Part shown: positions 1-6,325 of the stretch, one piece after another
How the letters are laid out: every line of letters starts with the position of its first letter
Position numbering within the stretch: position 1 is the first letter of the stretch
NCBI RefSeq assembly: GCF_034424525.1
Contig: NZ_CP139983.1
Location: 1-20,030, forward strand
Source: Sphingobium yanoikuyae
GTDB taxonomy: Bacteria; Pseudomonadota; Alphaproteobacteria; Sphingomonadales; Sphingomonadaceae
Direction of reading: 5' to 3'
Length of the DNA: 20,030 bases
The notes under the pieces: generated by a model
Database searches by the model: none
What the model was told of the DNA's origin: nothing
The model's input: only the letters and a program-made list of their open reading frames with translations
Position numbers and translations under genes: made by a program

Positions 1-108
1 AAATGCCATTCAACGCCACTGAGTAGGCGAGCGGTGTTGTCCGCTACAAAGCTTCGATTAACACACTCTGCGTGGATGAAGCATAAGCCGGATTCACCCG
101 ACACTCTA

Positions 109-146
109 CATATGATAATGTCCTTTATCACATATATAACGGTGGT
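109..146 (+). promoter_or_regulatory. AT-rich upstream region with imperfect dyad, probable promoter/operator
   Basis: This short AT-rich stretch stands out from the GC-rich surroundings and lies directly before the first gene. It holds an imperfect dyad (TATGATA and TATCACATA around a short centre) followed by ATATAACGGTGG, whose GGTGG may serve as the ribosome binding site. The block AACGGTGG also occurs at 8140-8147 next to a TGTATATC word, so it may belong to the same regulatory family. No clear -35/-10 pair can be assigned. Bases 1-108 hold nothing I recognise. Confidence 0.35.
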
Positions 147-470
147 ATGTTGACTCCTCCACAGGCGATGGAGGAAGTCTTGCGAACAGCCGTCTATATC
201 ACAGTAGGAAAAACGAACCGGAACCCGGTCGCGCTCGCAGACCTCGCGCGGCGACAGGCCAACTATCTCGGCCCCCAAGGCTTCAGGGCTATGCGTGACC
301 AGACCGATGAAAGCTTTGAAGAGCGTGGGTATCATCGGCTCGTATTTTCCAGCGGGGAGCTGGCAGCCCGGTTTCAGGAACGGGTCGAGGAAAATTGCGA
401 TCCCGCCGTGTCCACCGAGGCGCGCCGGATCAAGCCCAAGGTTAAAAAGCTCAAGTCGCCCAAGCGATGA
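147..470 (+). CDS. Hypothetical protein, first gene of a compact cluster
   Basis: A 107-residue soluble protein with no signal peptide, membrane segment or recognised motif. The C-terminus is strongly basic (KPKVKKLKSPKR at the end), which suggests contact with nucleic acid or another acidic partner, but this is inference. The ATG at 147 follows GGTGG closely; a second ATG at 168 is possible. Its stop overlaps the ATG of the next gene (ATGA at 467-470), so the two are probably translated together. Codon use is GC-rich and resembles its neighbours. I do not recognise the family. Confidence 0.6.
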   Translation: MLTPPQAMEEVLRTAVYITVGKTNRNPVALADLARRQANYLGPQGFRAMRDQTDESFEERGYHRLVFSSGELAARFQERVEENCDPAVSTEARRIKPKVKKLKSPKR

Positions 471-772
471 AAGCGGTGCATGAGAAGATCGAGGGGCCGT
501 TCGCGATCGAGGAAGACATCGCCCTTTATGGCATGATCGCCGGCGACGCGACGTTGCGCCGGGGCGTGCGCTTCATCCTGCACGGCACGATCGCGGGCAA
601 CCTCACGATCGAGCGCGGCGCGCGGGCCATTGTCCACGGCACCGTCGCGGGCCGCATCTACAATGAGGGCGGGCGCGTCGAGCTGTTCGGGATCGCCGAT
701 GCCGTCACCAACGGCGCGCAGGACGCCATCACCATCATCGATCCCGCAGCCCATGTCCGAGGGCGACCCTGA
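467..772 (+). CDS. Small beta-helix repeat protein, bactofilin-like
   Basis: A 101-residue protein built of short repeats with alternating hydrophobic residues and glycines: LYGMIAGDATLRRG, LHGTIAGNLTIERG, VHGTVAGRIYNEGG, LFGIADAV. This is the pattern of a right-handed beta-helix as in bactofilins (polymer-forming cytoskeletal proteins), although it is shorter than a typical bactofilin and lacks their usual flanking tails. Its start overlaps the stop of the preceding gene by ATGA. It is followed by the palindrome at 778-789 and then the ParD-like gene. It could polymerise or be a small structural scaffold; the role is unknown. Confidence 0.6.
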   Translation: MKAVHEKIEGPFAIEEDIALYGMIAGDATLRRGVRFILHGTIAGNLTIERGARAIVHGTVAGRIYNEGGRVELFGIADAVTNGAQDAITIIDPAAHVRGRP

Positions 773-777
773 CGAGA

Positions 778-789
778 CCGTTTAAACGG
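778..789. repeat. Palindrome CCGTTTAAACGG (CGTTTAAACG copy 1)
   Basis: A perfect 12-bp palindrome containing the 10-bp core CGTTTAAACG (779-788), which occurs four times in this window. This copy lies in the 46-bp gap between the beta-helix gene and the ParD-like gene, so it is not constrained by coding. Confidence 0.6.
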
Positions 790-818
790 CCCTGAAGATC
801 CATCACAAGGAGGCCACG

Positions 819-1214
819 ATGCACAAGGATGACGGCGAGGCTTTCGCTGACAACTATGCCGAGCGCGACCAGGCCAAGGTGCTACGCGAGCAGGCGCGCG
901 CGGGCGGGCTGCGTTTCGAGGCATACCTACCCGGCGACATGGCCGATTGGTTGCTGGCGCAGGTCGAGCAGGGCCATTTTGTCGATCCTTCCGAGGCAGT
1001 GTTCGCGATCGTCAAAAACTTCATCGAGATGGAGCCGCACCGCGATCTGCGCGACGAGCTGCTGCGTCGGATATTGGATGCGTCGATAAAGAGCGGCCTT
1101 GAGGATGAGAAAGCGGGGCGCACCTACGACTTGGACGAGGTGTTTGACGAGCTGCGCCGCGAAATGGTCGAACCGCGCCCCGAGCCGGCGCGTTGGGCGA
1201 AGATCGCGCGATGA
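819..1214 (+). CDS. ParD-like antitoxin-type protein coupled to a recombinase
   Basis: A 131-residue protein preceded by an excellent ribosome binding site (AAGGAGG at about 808-814). The middle (about residues 25-80) has the ParD look: a beta-strand phrase RFEAYLPG, then helices around GHFVDPSEAVFAIVKNFIEM and DELLRRILDASIKSGLEDEKAG. ParD antitoxins pair with a ParE toxin and bind DNA through a ribbon-helix-helix. No ParE follows. Instead the stop overlaps the start of a tyrosine recombinase (ATGA at 1211-1214). It may therefore regulate the recombinase, or be an antitoxin relic. The family assignment is by eye. Confidence 0.6.
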   Translation: MHKDDGEAFADNYAERDQAKVLREQARAGGLRFEAYLPGDMADWLLAQVEQGHFVDPSEAVFAIVKNFIEMEPHRDLRDELLRRILDASIKSGLEDEKAGRTYDLDEVFDELRREMVEPRPEPARWAKIAR

Positions 1215-2173
1215 ACGAGCTGGCTCCCCTCCCCTCGCCCACGCTCATATTGCCGGCGCTGGTGGCGTCGGCCGACGAGACGGCGCGACTGCGGTTCCTT
1301 GAGTTCTTCGCTGTCACCATCCGCAACCCGCATACCCGCCGCGCCTATATGCGGGCGTCGGCCGACTTCCTGGCTTGGGTTGAGGCGCGCGGGGTGACAT
1401 CGCTTGCCGGCGTGCAGCCGCTCCATGTCGCGGCCTGGGTCGAGGCGCTGGGGCGCGAGGTTGCCCCGCCCAGCGTCAAGCAGCAGCTCGCGGCCATTCG
1501 CAATCTTTTCGGATGGCTGGTGACGGGCCATATCGTGCCGGTGAACCCCGCTGGTTCAGTGCGTGGGCCGGCGCATAGCGTCAGGCGCGGCAAAACCCCG
1601 GTGCTGGCCCCTGACGAGGCGCGGCGCTTGCTCGACAGCATTGACGTGTCCGCCCATGCGGGCCTTCGCGACCGCGCCTTGATCGCGCTCATGGTCTACA
1701 GCTTCGCGCGGATCGGCGCGGCACTTTCCATGCGCGTCGAGGACGTGTTCATGCAGAACCGCCGCCTGTGGGTCCGCCTTCACGAAAAGGGCGGCAAGCG
1801 GCATGAGATGCCGTGCCACCATAACCTTGAGGATTATCTGACCGCCTATATCGACGGGTGCGCGCTGCGCGAGGATCGCAAAGGGCCGCTGTTCCGCACG
1901 ATCGCACGCGGGACTAAGCGACTAAGCGATACCCCCCTGCCCCAAGCCAATGCCTTTGCGATGGTGCGCCGACGCGCTGGCGCGGCCGAGATCGGGACGG
2001 CGATCGGCAACCACTCTTTCCGCGCAACCGGCATTACCACCTATCTGAAAAACGGCGGCACCCTGGAGACGGCCGCGACGATGGCGAACCACAGCTCGAC
2101 GCGCACCACCCAGCTCTACGATCGGCGGCCCGATGACGTGACGCTCGACGAGGTGGAGCGGGTGTTGATCTAA
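1211..2173 (+). CDS. Tyrosine-type site-specific recombinase (integrase/XerC-like)
   Basis: A 320-residue phage-integrase-family enzyme that breaks and rejoins DNA through a tyrosine nucleophile. An N-terminal SAM-like core-binding domain (about 1-110: TRRAYMRASADFLAWVE, VKQQLAAIRNLFGWL) precedes the catalytic domain. The catalytic set is visible: R167 (FARIGAALSM), K193 (HEKGGKR), H268 and R271 (HSFR), H294 (NHSS) and Y303 (TTQLYDRR). The ATG at 1211 is chosen because it overlaps the stop of the ParD-like gene; a TTG at 1193 is in frame but weaker. Possible jobs are plasmid dimer resolution or movement of the module. No recombination site could be identified beside it. Confidence 0.9.
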   Translation: MNELAPLPSPTLILPALVASADETARLRFLEFFAVTIRNPHTRRAYMRASADFLAWVEARGVTSLAGVQPLHVAAWVEALGREVAPPSVKQQLAAIRNLFGWLVTGHIVPVNPAGSVRGPAHSVRRGKTPVLAPDEARRLLDSIDVSAHAGLRDRALIALMVYSFARIGAALSMRVEDVFMQNRRLWVRLHEKGGKRHEMPCHHNLEDYLTAYIDGCALREDRKGPLFRTIARGTKRLSDTPLPQANAFAMVRRRAGAAEIGTAIGNHSFRATGITTYLKNGGTLETAATMANHSSTRTTQLYDRRPDDVTLDEVERVLI

Positions 2174-2308
2174 GGGTGACGGAAAACCCCGCCAGCGCCG
2201 TTGTCGTGCAGTTTCCCAATCCGACAGTGTTTTTCGTGCAGCCAGATCGAGCGGGCCGGGGGCCGCGATCAGGGGAGACGATCAGCGGCGCAAATCATGT
2301 GATTGCCG
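2174..2308. other. Convergent intergenic region, no feature seen
   Basis: This 135-bp gap lies between the 3' ends of the recombinase and the membrane protein gene. I see no strong terminator or repeat in it. Confidence 0.3.
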
Positions 2309-2701
2309 TTAGGTGGCCAAGGTCACCGCTTTCCTAGGCCAAATGAAGGGAATTGAGCCAAGTATGAAACCTAGAAATGTCGCTTGGAGCGGCACGGCGA
2401 CCCCGAACGCCGCAATTTTCAGGACCACCAGCGCGTAAGTATTTGCTATCACATCGGCAATCATGACCGCTCCCGCCAACAGCAGGCCAGATCGCTTAAA
2501 TCGTGAAAGAAGCAGGGCGATAACGAGCAAATCCAGAAGGATTAGCGAGGTCCAGAATAATTCCAGGATCGTTGGCCCCCAACTATAAGGCCGCCAGCCA
2601 TAGGCCAGAAAATCACGTGCATGATTGAATGCGCCAATCCCGAAGCAAGCCAGATACAGCCCTGAGACGATCCGGAATCGAAGGTCTAGTCGCGTTTCCA
2701 T
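2309..2701 (-). CDS. Small four-helix integral membrane protein, unknown function
   Basis: A 130-residue, strongly hydrophobic protein with about four membrane segments (roughly residues 8-28, 43-64, 70-92 and 98-122) separated by short charged loops such as RFKRSG. No catalytic or transport motif is visible. It is a single gene, convergent with the recombinase, and 53 bp downstream of the phosphatase gene end. Its base composition looks lower in GC than the flanking genes, which hints at separate acquisition. The upstream ribosome binding site is weak. I do not recognise the family. Confidence 0.6.
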   Translation of the reverse strand: METRLDLRFRIVSGLYLACFGIGAFNHARDFLAYGWRPYSWGPTILELFWTSLILLDLLVIALLLSRFKRSGLLLAGAVMIADVIANTYALVVLKIAAFGVAVPLQATFLGFILGSIPFIWPRKAVTLAT

Positions 2702-2754
2702 GCGACAGCGATATCCTCAAAAAGTCATGGCTGACAAACAGGTGAATCCCGCCA

Positions 2755-3375
2755 CTAGGCAGCCAGCGCCGGCGCACATTCCCAGCGCCCGCCCTGCCAA
2801 TGGAAGCCTACCCGCTGCGCGTTGCTGATCGCGGGCGGCTCGCCCTTGCGCCAGAACGCCCGCATCTTAGCCCTTTCGTCCAGATCGGCGTCGGCGACGA
2901 TCGCACGCGCGGCCTGGATGAACTGCCCATGCCCGAACACATAGACCAGCGATCCCGCAGGCATGGCTGCGAGGCGATCTAGCGCCGCCTCGCAGCGCCG
3001 CAGCAGCGTGGCGAAGCTCTCCGCCTCTTCCCCGTCGCAATAGTCCGGGTCCGCGTCCTGCCAATAGCGTTCGAGGTGCGGCATCCGTTCGGCGCTGCGC
3101 GTGCCGTTCCAGCGCGCCGGTTGCAGATAGGTGAACTCTTCGATCGGCCACACTTCGACCGGCACGCCGGGAAAGCGCGCGATCGTCGGCGCGGCCGTCT
3201 GCCGGGTGCGCGTATAGGGCGACGTTACGATGAGCGCGGGTGCTTGCGTCCAGCTCGCCGCGACCGCCCTCGCCTGTTCGTGGCCGCGCTCCGTCAGCTC
3301 GATCGTCGCGAGATCATGGCAGGGCACGCCGGCGTTGCCGGTGGATTCGCCGTGGCGGATGAAGATTGCTCGCAT
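2755..3375 (-). CDS. Histidine phosphatase (phosphoglycerate mutase-like) family protein
   Basis: A 206-residue member of the histidine phosphatase superfamily, which transfers phosphate through a histidine. The N-terminal RHGES signature (R7, H8, G9, E10) carries the phospho-accepting histidine. The other expected residues are present: arginines in SPYTRTRQTA (about 52-61), an acidic residue in WPIEEF (79-80) and the second catalytic histidine in FGHGQF (H149). Length is normal for the family; the substrate cannot be told. The start at 3375 has GGAG just upstream and places RHG at the extreme N-terminus as usual. It begins 8 bp after the DUF2442/HTH gene and is probably the last gene of that operon. 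Confidence 0.85.
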   Translation of the reverse strand: MRAIFIRHGESTGNAGVPCHDLATIELTERGHEQARAVAASWTQAPALIVTSPYTRTRQTAAPTIARFPGVPVEVWPIEEFTYLQPARWNGTRSAERMPHLERYWQDADPDYCDGEEAESFATLLRRCEAALDRLAAMPAGSLVYVFGHGQFIQAARAIVADADLDERAKMRAFWRKGEPPAISNAQRVGFHWQGGRWECAPALAA

Positions 3376-3383
3376 TGCTCCGC

Positions 3384-3836
3384 CTATGCCGCCTGATGCA
3401 GCCCGTCGCTGACCTCCCAGCCCCGACAGGCCAGCAGGATCGGCTTGGGCACTCTCTTTTCGCCATTGGAATAATAGGCGACCATCCGGCGTGAGACGCC
3501 CAGCGCGTCGGCCGCCTTCGACAGCGACAGGGCATGGCGCAGCCGCCATTCGAGAAAGGCGCGCACGTCGCTATGTCCGGTTGCCGAGAGCGTTTCGAGC
3601 CACAGCATGTCCGCGCCCAGCTCGACCCCCGAAGGCCAGGCCAGGCTATGCCCCCAATCGCCCAGCTCGACCTTGGCGAACTCGCCGGGATCGCGCAGCG
3701 GGGCGAAGGCGCGATCATTGAGGATCGCGCCCAGCTCGATATCGGCGGCCGTGCCATCCGACCACGACACATGCAGCGCCGAAGGACCAATCGCGCGCAC
3801 GGCGGCAATAGTGCGGGTCTTGTCGGTGACGTTCAT
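3384..3836 (-). CDS. DUF2442 domain protein with C-terminal helix-turn-helix
   Basis: A 150-residue two-part protein. The N-terminal part (about 5-85) reads as a DUF2442 domain, with phrases LHVSWSDGTAADIELG and WGHSLAWPSGVELGADMLW. The C-terminal part (about 95-140) is a helix-turn-helix: FLEWRLRHALSLSKAADALGVSRRMVAYYSNG. The ATG at 3836 overlaps the stop of the upstream DUF4160 gene (ATGA). DUF2442 and DUF4160 genes are often neighbours and have been suspected of toxin-antitoxin behaviour; that is not proved. The HTH makes it the likely ligand of the operator at 4072-4094, giving autoregulation. Confidence 0.8.
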   Translation of the reverse strand: MNVTDKTRTIAAVRAIGPSALHVSWSDGTAADIELGAILNDRAFAPLRDPGEFAKVELGDWGHSLAWPSGVELGADMLWLETLSATGHSDVRAFLEWRLRHALSLSKAADALGVSRRMVAYYSNGEKRVPKPILLACRGWEVSDGLHQAA

Positions 3837-4060
3837 CCGTTCAACTCCTGCCATGTCTGCATGAGCAGCGCCTGGTTCGGCCCCGCCCATTCCAAAGCGT
3901 CTTTCAGGACCGCCGTTGGCACGGTGCCGACGATCAGCTCGAACGTCGCGATTGCCACCGAGCAGCGGAAATCCGGGCCTTCGATGTGAAAATGCGGCAC
4001 GCCATGATCGCGGCCATAGACGGCAATCTTCCAGCGGGGACCGCGAAACATCGTGACCAT
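3833..4060 (-). CDS. DUF4160 domain protein, possible toxin-like partner of DUF2442
   Basis: A 75-residue protein with the DUF4160 signature: the KIAVYGRDHGVPHFHIEG phrase with its HFH pair, then a hydrophobic CSVAIATFELIVG strand and a helical end with LEWAGPNQALLMQTWQEL. The start at 4060 is chosen because a perfect GGAGG lies at 4062-4066; the frame stays open upstream to 4159, but that extension (RLVPPRLKACFRRKG) is not family-like and would cover the operator. It is the first gene of a three-gene operon and overlaps the next by ATGA. Its biochemical activity is unknown. Confidence 0.8.
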   Translation of the reverse strand: MVTMFRGPRWKIAVYGRDHGVPHFHIEGPDFRCSVAIATFELIVGTVPTAVLKDALEWAGPNQALLMQTWQELNG

Positions 4061-4071
4061 GCCTCCATATA

Positions 4072-4094
4072 GTGCAACCGTTGCACTAGTGCAA
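4072..4094 (-). promoter_or_regulatory. Three-half-site operator upstream of the DUF4160 operon
   Basis: Three 6-bp half-sites alternate in orientation: GTGCAA (4072-4077), TTGCAC (4081-4086) and GTGCAA (4089-4094). The first two form a dyad with 7-bp arms around one base (GTGCAAC, C, GTTGCAC). The last two form a perfect 14-bp palindrome TTGCACTAGTGCAA (4081-4094). The site ends 5 bp before the GGAGG of the DUF4160 gene, so a bound protein would block transcription or initiation. The HTH of the second gene is the obvious candidate binder. Confidence 0.7.
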
Positions 4095-4217
4095 GAGAGA
4101 CGCCCTTTCCTCCTGAAGCAGGCTTTGAGCCGGGGTGGGACGAGGCGGTCGATCGTCATTTCAGGAACGCTTGAGAGGCGCGGGGCATGACCAGTTCAGC
4201 ACTTTTTGCTATTATAT

Positions 4218-4241
4218 GTATATCATAACGATAGCGTTATG
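4218..4241. promoter_or_regulatory. TGTATATC-type repeat 1 with CATAACG inverted repeat
   Basis: The word GTATATCATAACGATAG (4218-4234) is nearly identical to copies at 5259-5275 and 8131-8147. It overlaps an inverted repeat CATAACG (4224-4230), ATAG, CGTTATG (4235-4241). It lies in an AT-rich stretch between the divergent DUF4160 operon and the structured leader of the SprT-like gene, so it may be a promoter/operator or a partition site. Confidence 0.5.
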
Positions 4242-4620
4242 CCGTCAGTCCGACATTAGAAAGTGATTATGGGCGCGTCCCTGCGGGCACGGCTCTATCT
4301 CCGCCTGAAGGCTCCGACCAAGCCCGCAAGCGGTCTTGGCGCATAGCGTGACGATCCTCGCGCGGGGGCCGGGGCAAGGCCCCTGCCCTGCGGTGCCGGC
4401 GTGCGCCGGCGTCGATGTTCGTTCGGGGGGAAAGGCGGTCCCGGCCGCCTCTCCCCCGCAACGGGAATAGACGAGCCGAGGCTCAGTCGCTTCGCTCCCT
4501 GCGCCCGCACCACCCCGTCGATTCCCGCTGCTCCCCTCTCTGGCCGGCTGCTCCGCGCGAACTCGGGAGCGATGGCGAGAGGCCATCGCCCCGAAGGGCG
4601 ATTTGAAGGGAGTAGAAGGC
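4242..4620 (+). ncRNA. Hairpin-rich leader upstream of the SprT-like gene
   Basis: About 380 bp without a convincing gene but with many strong hairpins: GGGGC/GCCCC with loop AAG (4371-4383), GCCGGC/GCCGGC with loop GTGC (4395-4410), GGCGG/CCGCC (4434-4449), GCTCCC (4530-4535) with GGGAGC (4565-4570), and GCGATGGC/GCCATCGC with loop GAGAG (4569-4589). The last overlaps CGCCC/GGGCG with loop CGAA (4587-4600), so the two cannot form together fully. This suggests a regulatory 5' leader, or a single-strand DNA structure used in replication or transfer. No known riboswitch family is recognised. Confidence 0.4.
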
Positions 4621-5250
4621 ATGACGCAGGACAATCGCGAAAGCTGGCTCAACCGGGTGGCGGCGGGCATGGCCCCGCTGTTCGAGGCGCTGGATGCCCC
4701 CCTGCCCTCGCGCGTGCGGGTCGCGATCGGCTTCACCAGCGCGGGCCGCAAGGGCAAGGCGATCGGCGAGTGCTGGGACAACCGTTTGAGCGCGGACGGG
4801 CATTTTGAAATCTTCATCCGCCCGGACCTCGCGCACGCGCCCGACGCGATGCCCTCGCAGATCGCGGCCATCCTCGCGCATGAGCTGGTCCATGCTGCCG
4901 TCGGCATCCCGGCCGGACATGGGGCGGCGTTTAAACGGATCGCGCTGGGGCTGGGGCTTGTCGGGCCGATGCGCGCCACCACCCCCGGAGAGGCGTTCCT
5001 TGCCGCCATCGTGCCGATCCTCGATGCCGCTGGCCCCCTCCCCCATGCCCGCCTCGACACGGACGGGGAGTCGACCGCGCCCAGGAAGCAGAAAACCCGG
5101 ATGCTCAAATGCGAGTGTGCGACGTGCGGCTATACCGTCAGAACCGCGCGCAAATGGCTGGAACAGGCCGGTGCGCCGCTCTGCCCGATCGAGGGGCATG
5201 GGGTCATGGAGCATCCGCTGGACGACGACGATCCCGAGCCGGAGGATTGA
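4621..5250 (+). CDS. SprT-like zinc metalloprotease-fold protein with C-terminal zinc ribbon
   Basis: A 209-residue protein of SprT-like type. The zinc-binding HELVH (H87, E88, H91) is followed by a third ligand in AGHG (H100). The C-terminal part (about 160-200) looks like a zinc ribbon with C164, C166 and C169 in CECATCG and C188 in LCP, and ends in an acidic tail. SprT/Spartan-type proteins cut DNA-bound proteins, for example protein-DNA crosslinks; a role during plasmid replication or relaxase removal is inference. The ATG at 4621 follows GAAGG; a TTG at 4603 is in frame but less likely. It is upstream of parA and behind a long structured leader. Confidence 0.8.
   Translation: MTQDNRESWLNRVAAGMAPLFEALDAPLPSRVRVAIGFTSAGRKGKAIGECWDNRLSADGHFEIFIRPDLAHAPDAMPSQIAAILAHELVHAAVGIPAGHGAAFKRIALGLGLVGPMRATTPGEAFLAAIVPILDAAGPLPHARLDTDGESTAPRKQKTRMLKCECATCGYTVRTARKWLEQAGAPLCPIEGHGVMEHPLDDDDPEPED
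4928..4937. repeat. Palindrome CGTTTAAACG (copy 2)
   Basis: The same 10-bp palindrome as at 779-788, here inside the SprT-like gene where it encodes the FKR of AAFKRIA shortly after the metal-binding motif. Confidence 0.5.
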
Positions 5251-5258
5251 GCGCGACT

Positions 5259-5275
5259 GTATATCACAACGATAG
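5259..5275. promoter_or_regulatory. TGTATATC-type repeat 2, upstream of parA
   Basis: GTATATCACAACGATAG differs from the copy at 4218-4234 at one position. It lies in the 73-bp gap between the SprT-like gene and parA, 48 bp before the parA start. It is a good candidate operator for the ParA/RHH pair, and could also act as a centromere half-site. Confidence 0.55.
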
Positions 5276-5323
5276 ACAGATCATGCCGAAACGATTAACG
5301 ATGACGCGCGGAGTGAGGGCATT

Positions 5324-5965
5324 ATGATATTGGCAGTCGGAAACACGAAAGGCGGCGTGGGCAAGACCACCCTCGCCGTCAATCTCGCGGTCGCGCTGGC
5401 GCTCGCCGGCCGCGACCTCTTGCTGGTGGACGGGGACGAGCAGGGCACCGCCCTCACCTTCACCCAGCTTCGCGCCGAGCGGCTTGGGCAAGCGGGCTAT
5501 ACCGCCGTCGCCCTCACCGGCGCGGCGCTGCGCAGCCAGGTCCGCCAGCTCGCCACCAAATATGATGATATCATCATCGACGTGGGCGGACGCGACACCG
5601 GATCGCTCCGCGCCGCGCTCACCGTCGCCGATACGCTCCTGGTGCCGGTGCAGCCGCGCAGCTTCGACGTGTGGGCGCTCGATCAGGTTTCGGCGCTGGT
5701 CGCCGAAGCGCGCGAGATCAACGAGGGCTTGCGCGCCGTCGCAGTGCTGAACGGCGCAGACGCGCAGGGGGCCGACAATGAGGCCGCCTTGGAGATGATC
5801 GGCGATATCGACGGCATCGAGGTGCTGCCCACGTCGATCGTGCGGCGCAAAGCGTTCCCGAACGCGGCGGCCGAAGGCAGGGCGGTTATCGAGCAAAGCC
5901 CGCGCGACCCCAAGGCGATAGACGAATTGACGGCGCTGATCGGCGCGGTTTGTATATCAAGATAA
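5324..5965 (+). CDS. parA: ParA-family partition ATPase
   Basis: A 213-residue ParA/MinD-type ATPase that uses ATP to move or space plasmid copies on the nucleoid. The deviant Walker A box KGGVGKTT (residues 9-16) is intact, with the signature lysine K9 and the P-loop lysine K14. DGDEQGTALTF (about 36-46) is the Walker A' region and IIIDVGGRD (about 84-92) is Walker B, with GGRD where many relatives have TPG. Short length and lack of an N-terminal HTH place it with the type Ib group, whose partner is a small RHH protein. GAGGG precedes the ATG. Its last codons lie in the TGTATATC word before the next gene. Confidence 0.9.
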   Translation: MILAVGNTKGGVGKTTLAVNLAVALALAGRDLLLVDGDEQGTALTFTQLRAERLGQAGYTAVALTGAALRSQVRQLATKYDDIIIDVGGRDTGSLRAALTVADTLLVPVQPRSFDVWALDQVSALVAEAREINEGLRAVAVLNGADAQGADNEAALEMIGDIDGIEVLPTSIVRRKAFPNAAAEGRAVIEQSPRDPKAIDELTALIGAVCISR

Positions 5966-5970
5966 TATCG
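5951..5970. promoter_or_regulatory. TGTATATC-type repeat 3, between parA and the RHH gene
   Basis: TGTATATCAAGATAATATCG contains the shared 8-bp word at 5951-5958 and then an AT-rich run with TATC in a second copy. It overlaps the parA stop and lies about 12 bp before the RHH gene start, so a bound protein would control the partner gene directly. Confidence 0.45.
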
Positions 5971-5982
5971 GAGTGATTTTTT

Positions 5983-6264
5983 ATGGCTATCGCTCGTAAA
6001 CCGAACAGCAAGCCCAAGCCGCCGATGGACGAGGCGGCGGCCGATGCCTTCATTGCCGGCGCGGCCAAGCCGGAGGCCGCGCCGATCGCGGCGGAGGCCG
6101 ACGAGGCGGGGCAGGGGGCCGAGCCGCGCAAGTCCCCGGTGATGCTGCGGTTCGATCGCGCGCTTCTCGCCAAGGTCGATGCGGCTGCCAAGCGGCGCGG
6201 AATCAGCCGCAGCGCATGGATACAGTTCACGGTGAGCCGCGCGCTCGATGCCGGCGAGGGGTAG
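5983..6264 (+). CDS. Ribbon-helix-helix partition partner / DNA-binding protein
   Basis: A 93-residue protein with a disordered, alanine- and glutamate-rich N-terminal half (about 1-45) and a C-terminal ribbon-helix-helix (about 50-90): the strand SPVMLRFD, then helices ALLAKVDAAAKRRG and SRSAWIQFTVSRAL. Small RHH proteins downstream of a type Ib parA (ParG or omega-like) bind the centromere and repress the par operon, using a flexible N-terminal arm to stimulate ParA. The gene begins 18 bp after parA. GGAG lies about 8-9 bp before the ATG. Binding to the TGTATATC repeats is inferred. Confidence 0.75.
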   Translation: MAIARKPNSKPKPPMDEAAADAFIAGAAKPEAAPIAAEADEAGQGAEPRKSPVMLRFDRALLAKVDAAAKRRGISRSAWIQFTVSRALDAGEG

Positions 6265-6300
6265 GACCGGCTAGGGCGAGGCAGCCCCAGCGCGCGAAAA

Positions 6301-6325
6301 GTGAGTTTTGGGGTAGGGCCTCACC
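6301..6325 (-). repeat. Outlying inverted iteron at the repA 3' end
   Basis: GTGAGTTTTGGGGTA (6301-6315) is the exact reverse complement of the core origin iteron. A second half-site CTCACC (6320-6325) faces it across 14 bp, and the repA stop codon (6321-6323) falls inside that half-site. The arrangement has the same half-site spacing as the outlying iteron at 8016-8041. Confidence 0.75.

Noticed and set aside
3376..3549. Upstream extension of the histidine phosphatase to 3549
   Set aside because: It would overlap the DUF2442/HTH gene and put 58 non-family residues before the RHG motif.
4245..5108. Minus-strand frame of 287 codons opposite the leader and SprT-like gene
   Set aside because: Low-complexity Arg/Ala/Pro text, conflicts with the zinc-protein gene that has clear motifs.
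5263..5269. Likeness of TATCACA to the omega-repressor heptad WATCACW
   Set aside because: Only isolated heptads are present (also near 127), not the tandem runs omega needs; likely chance.
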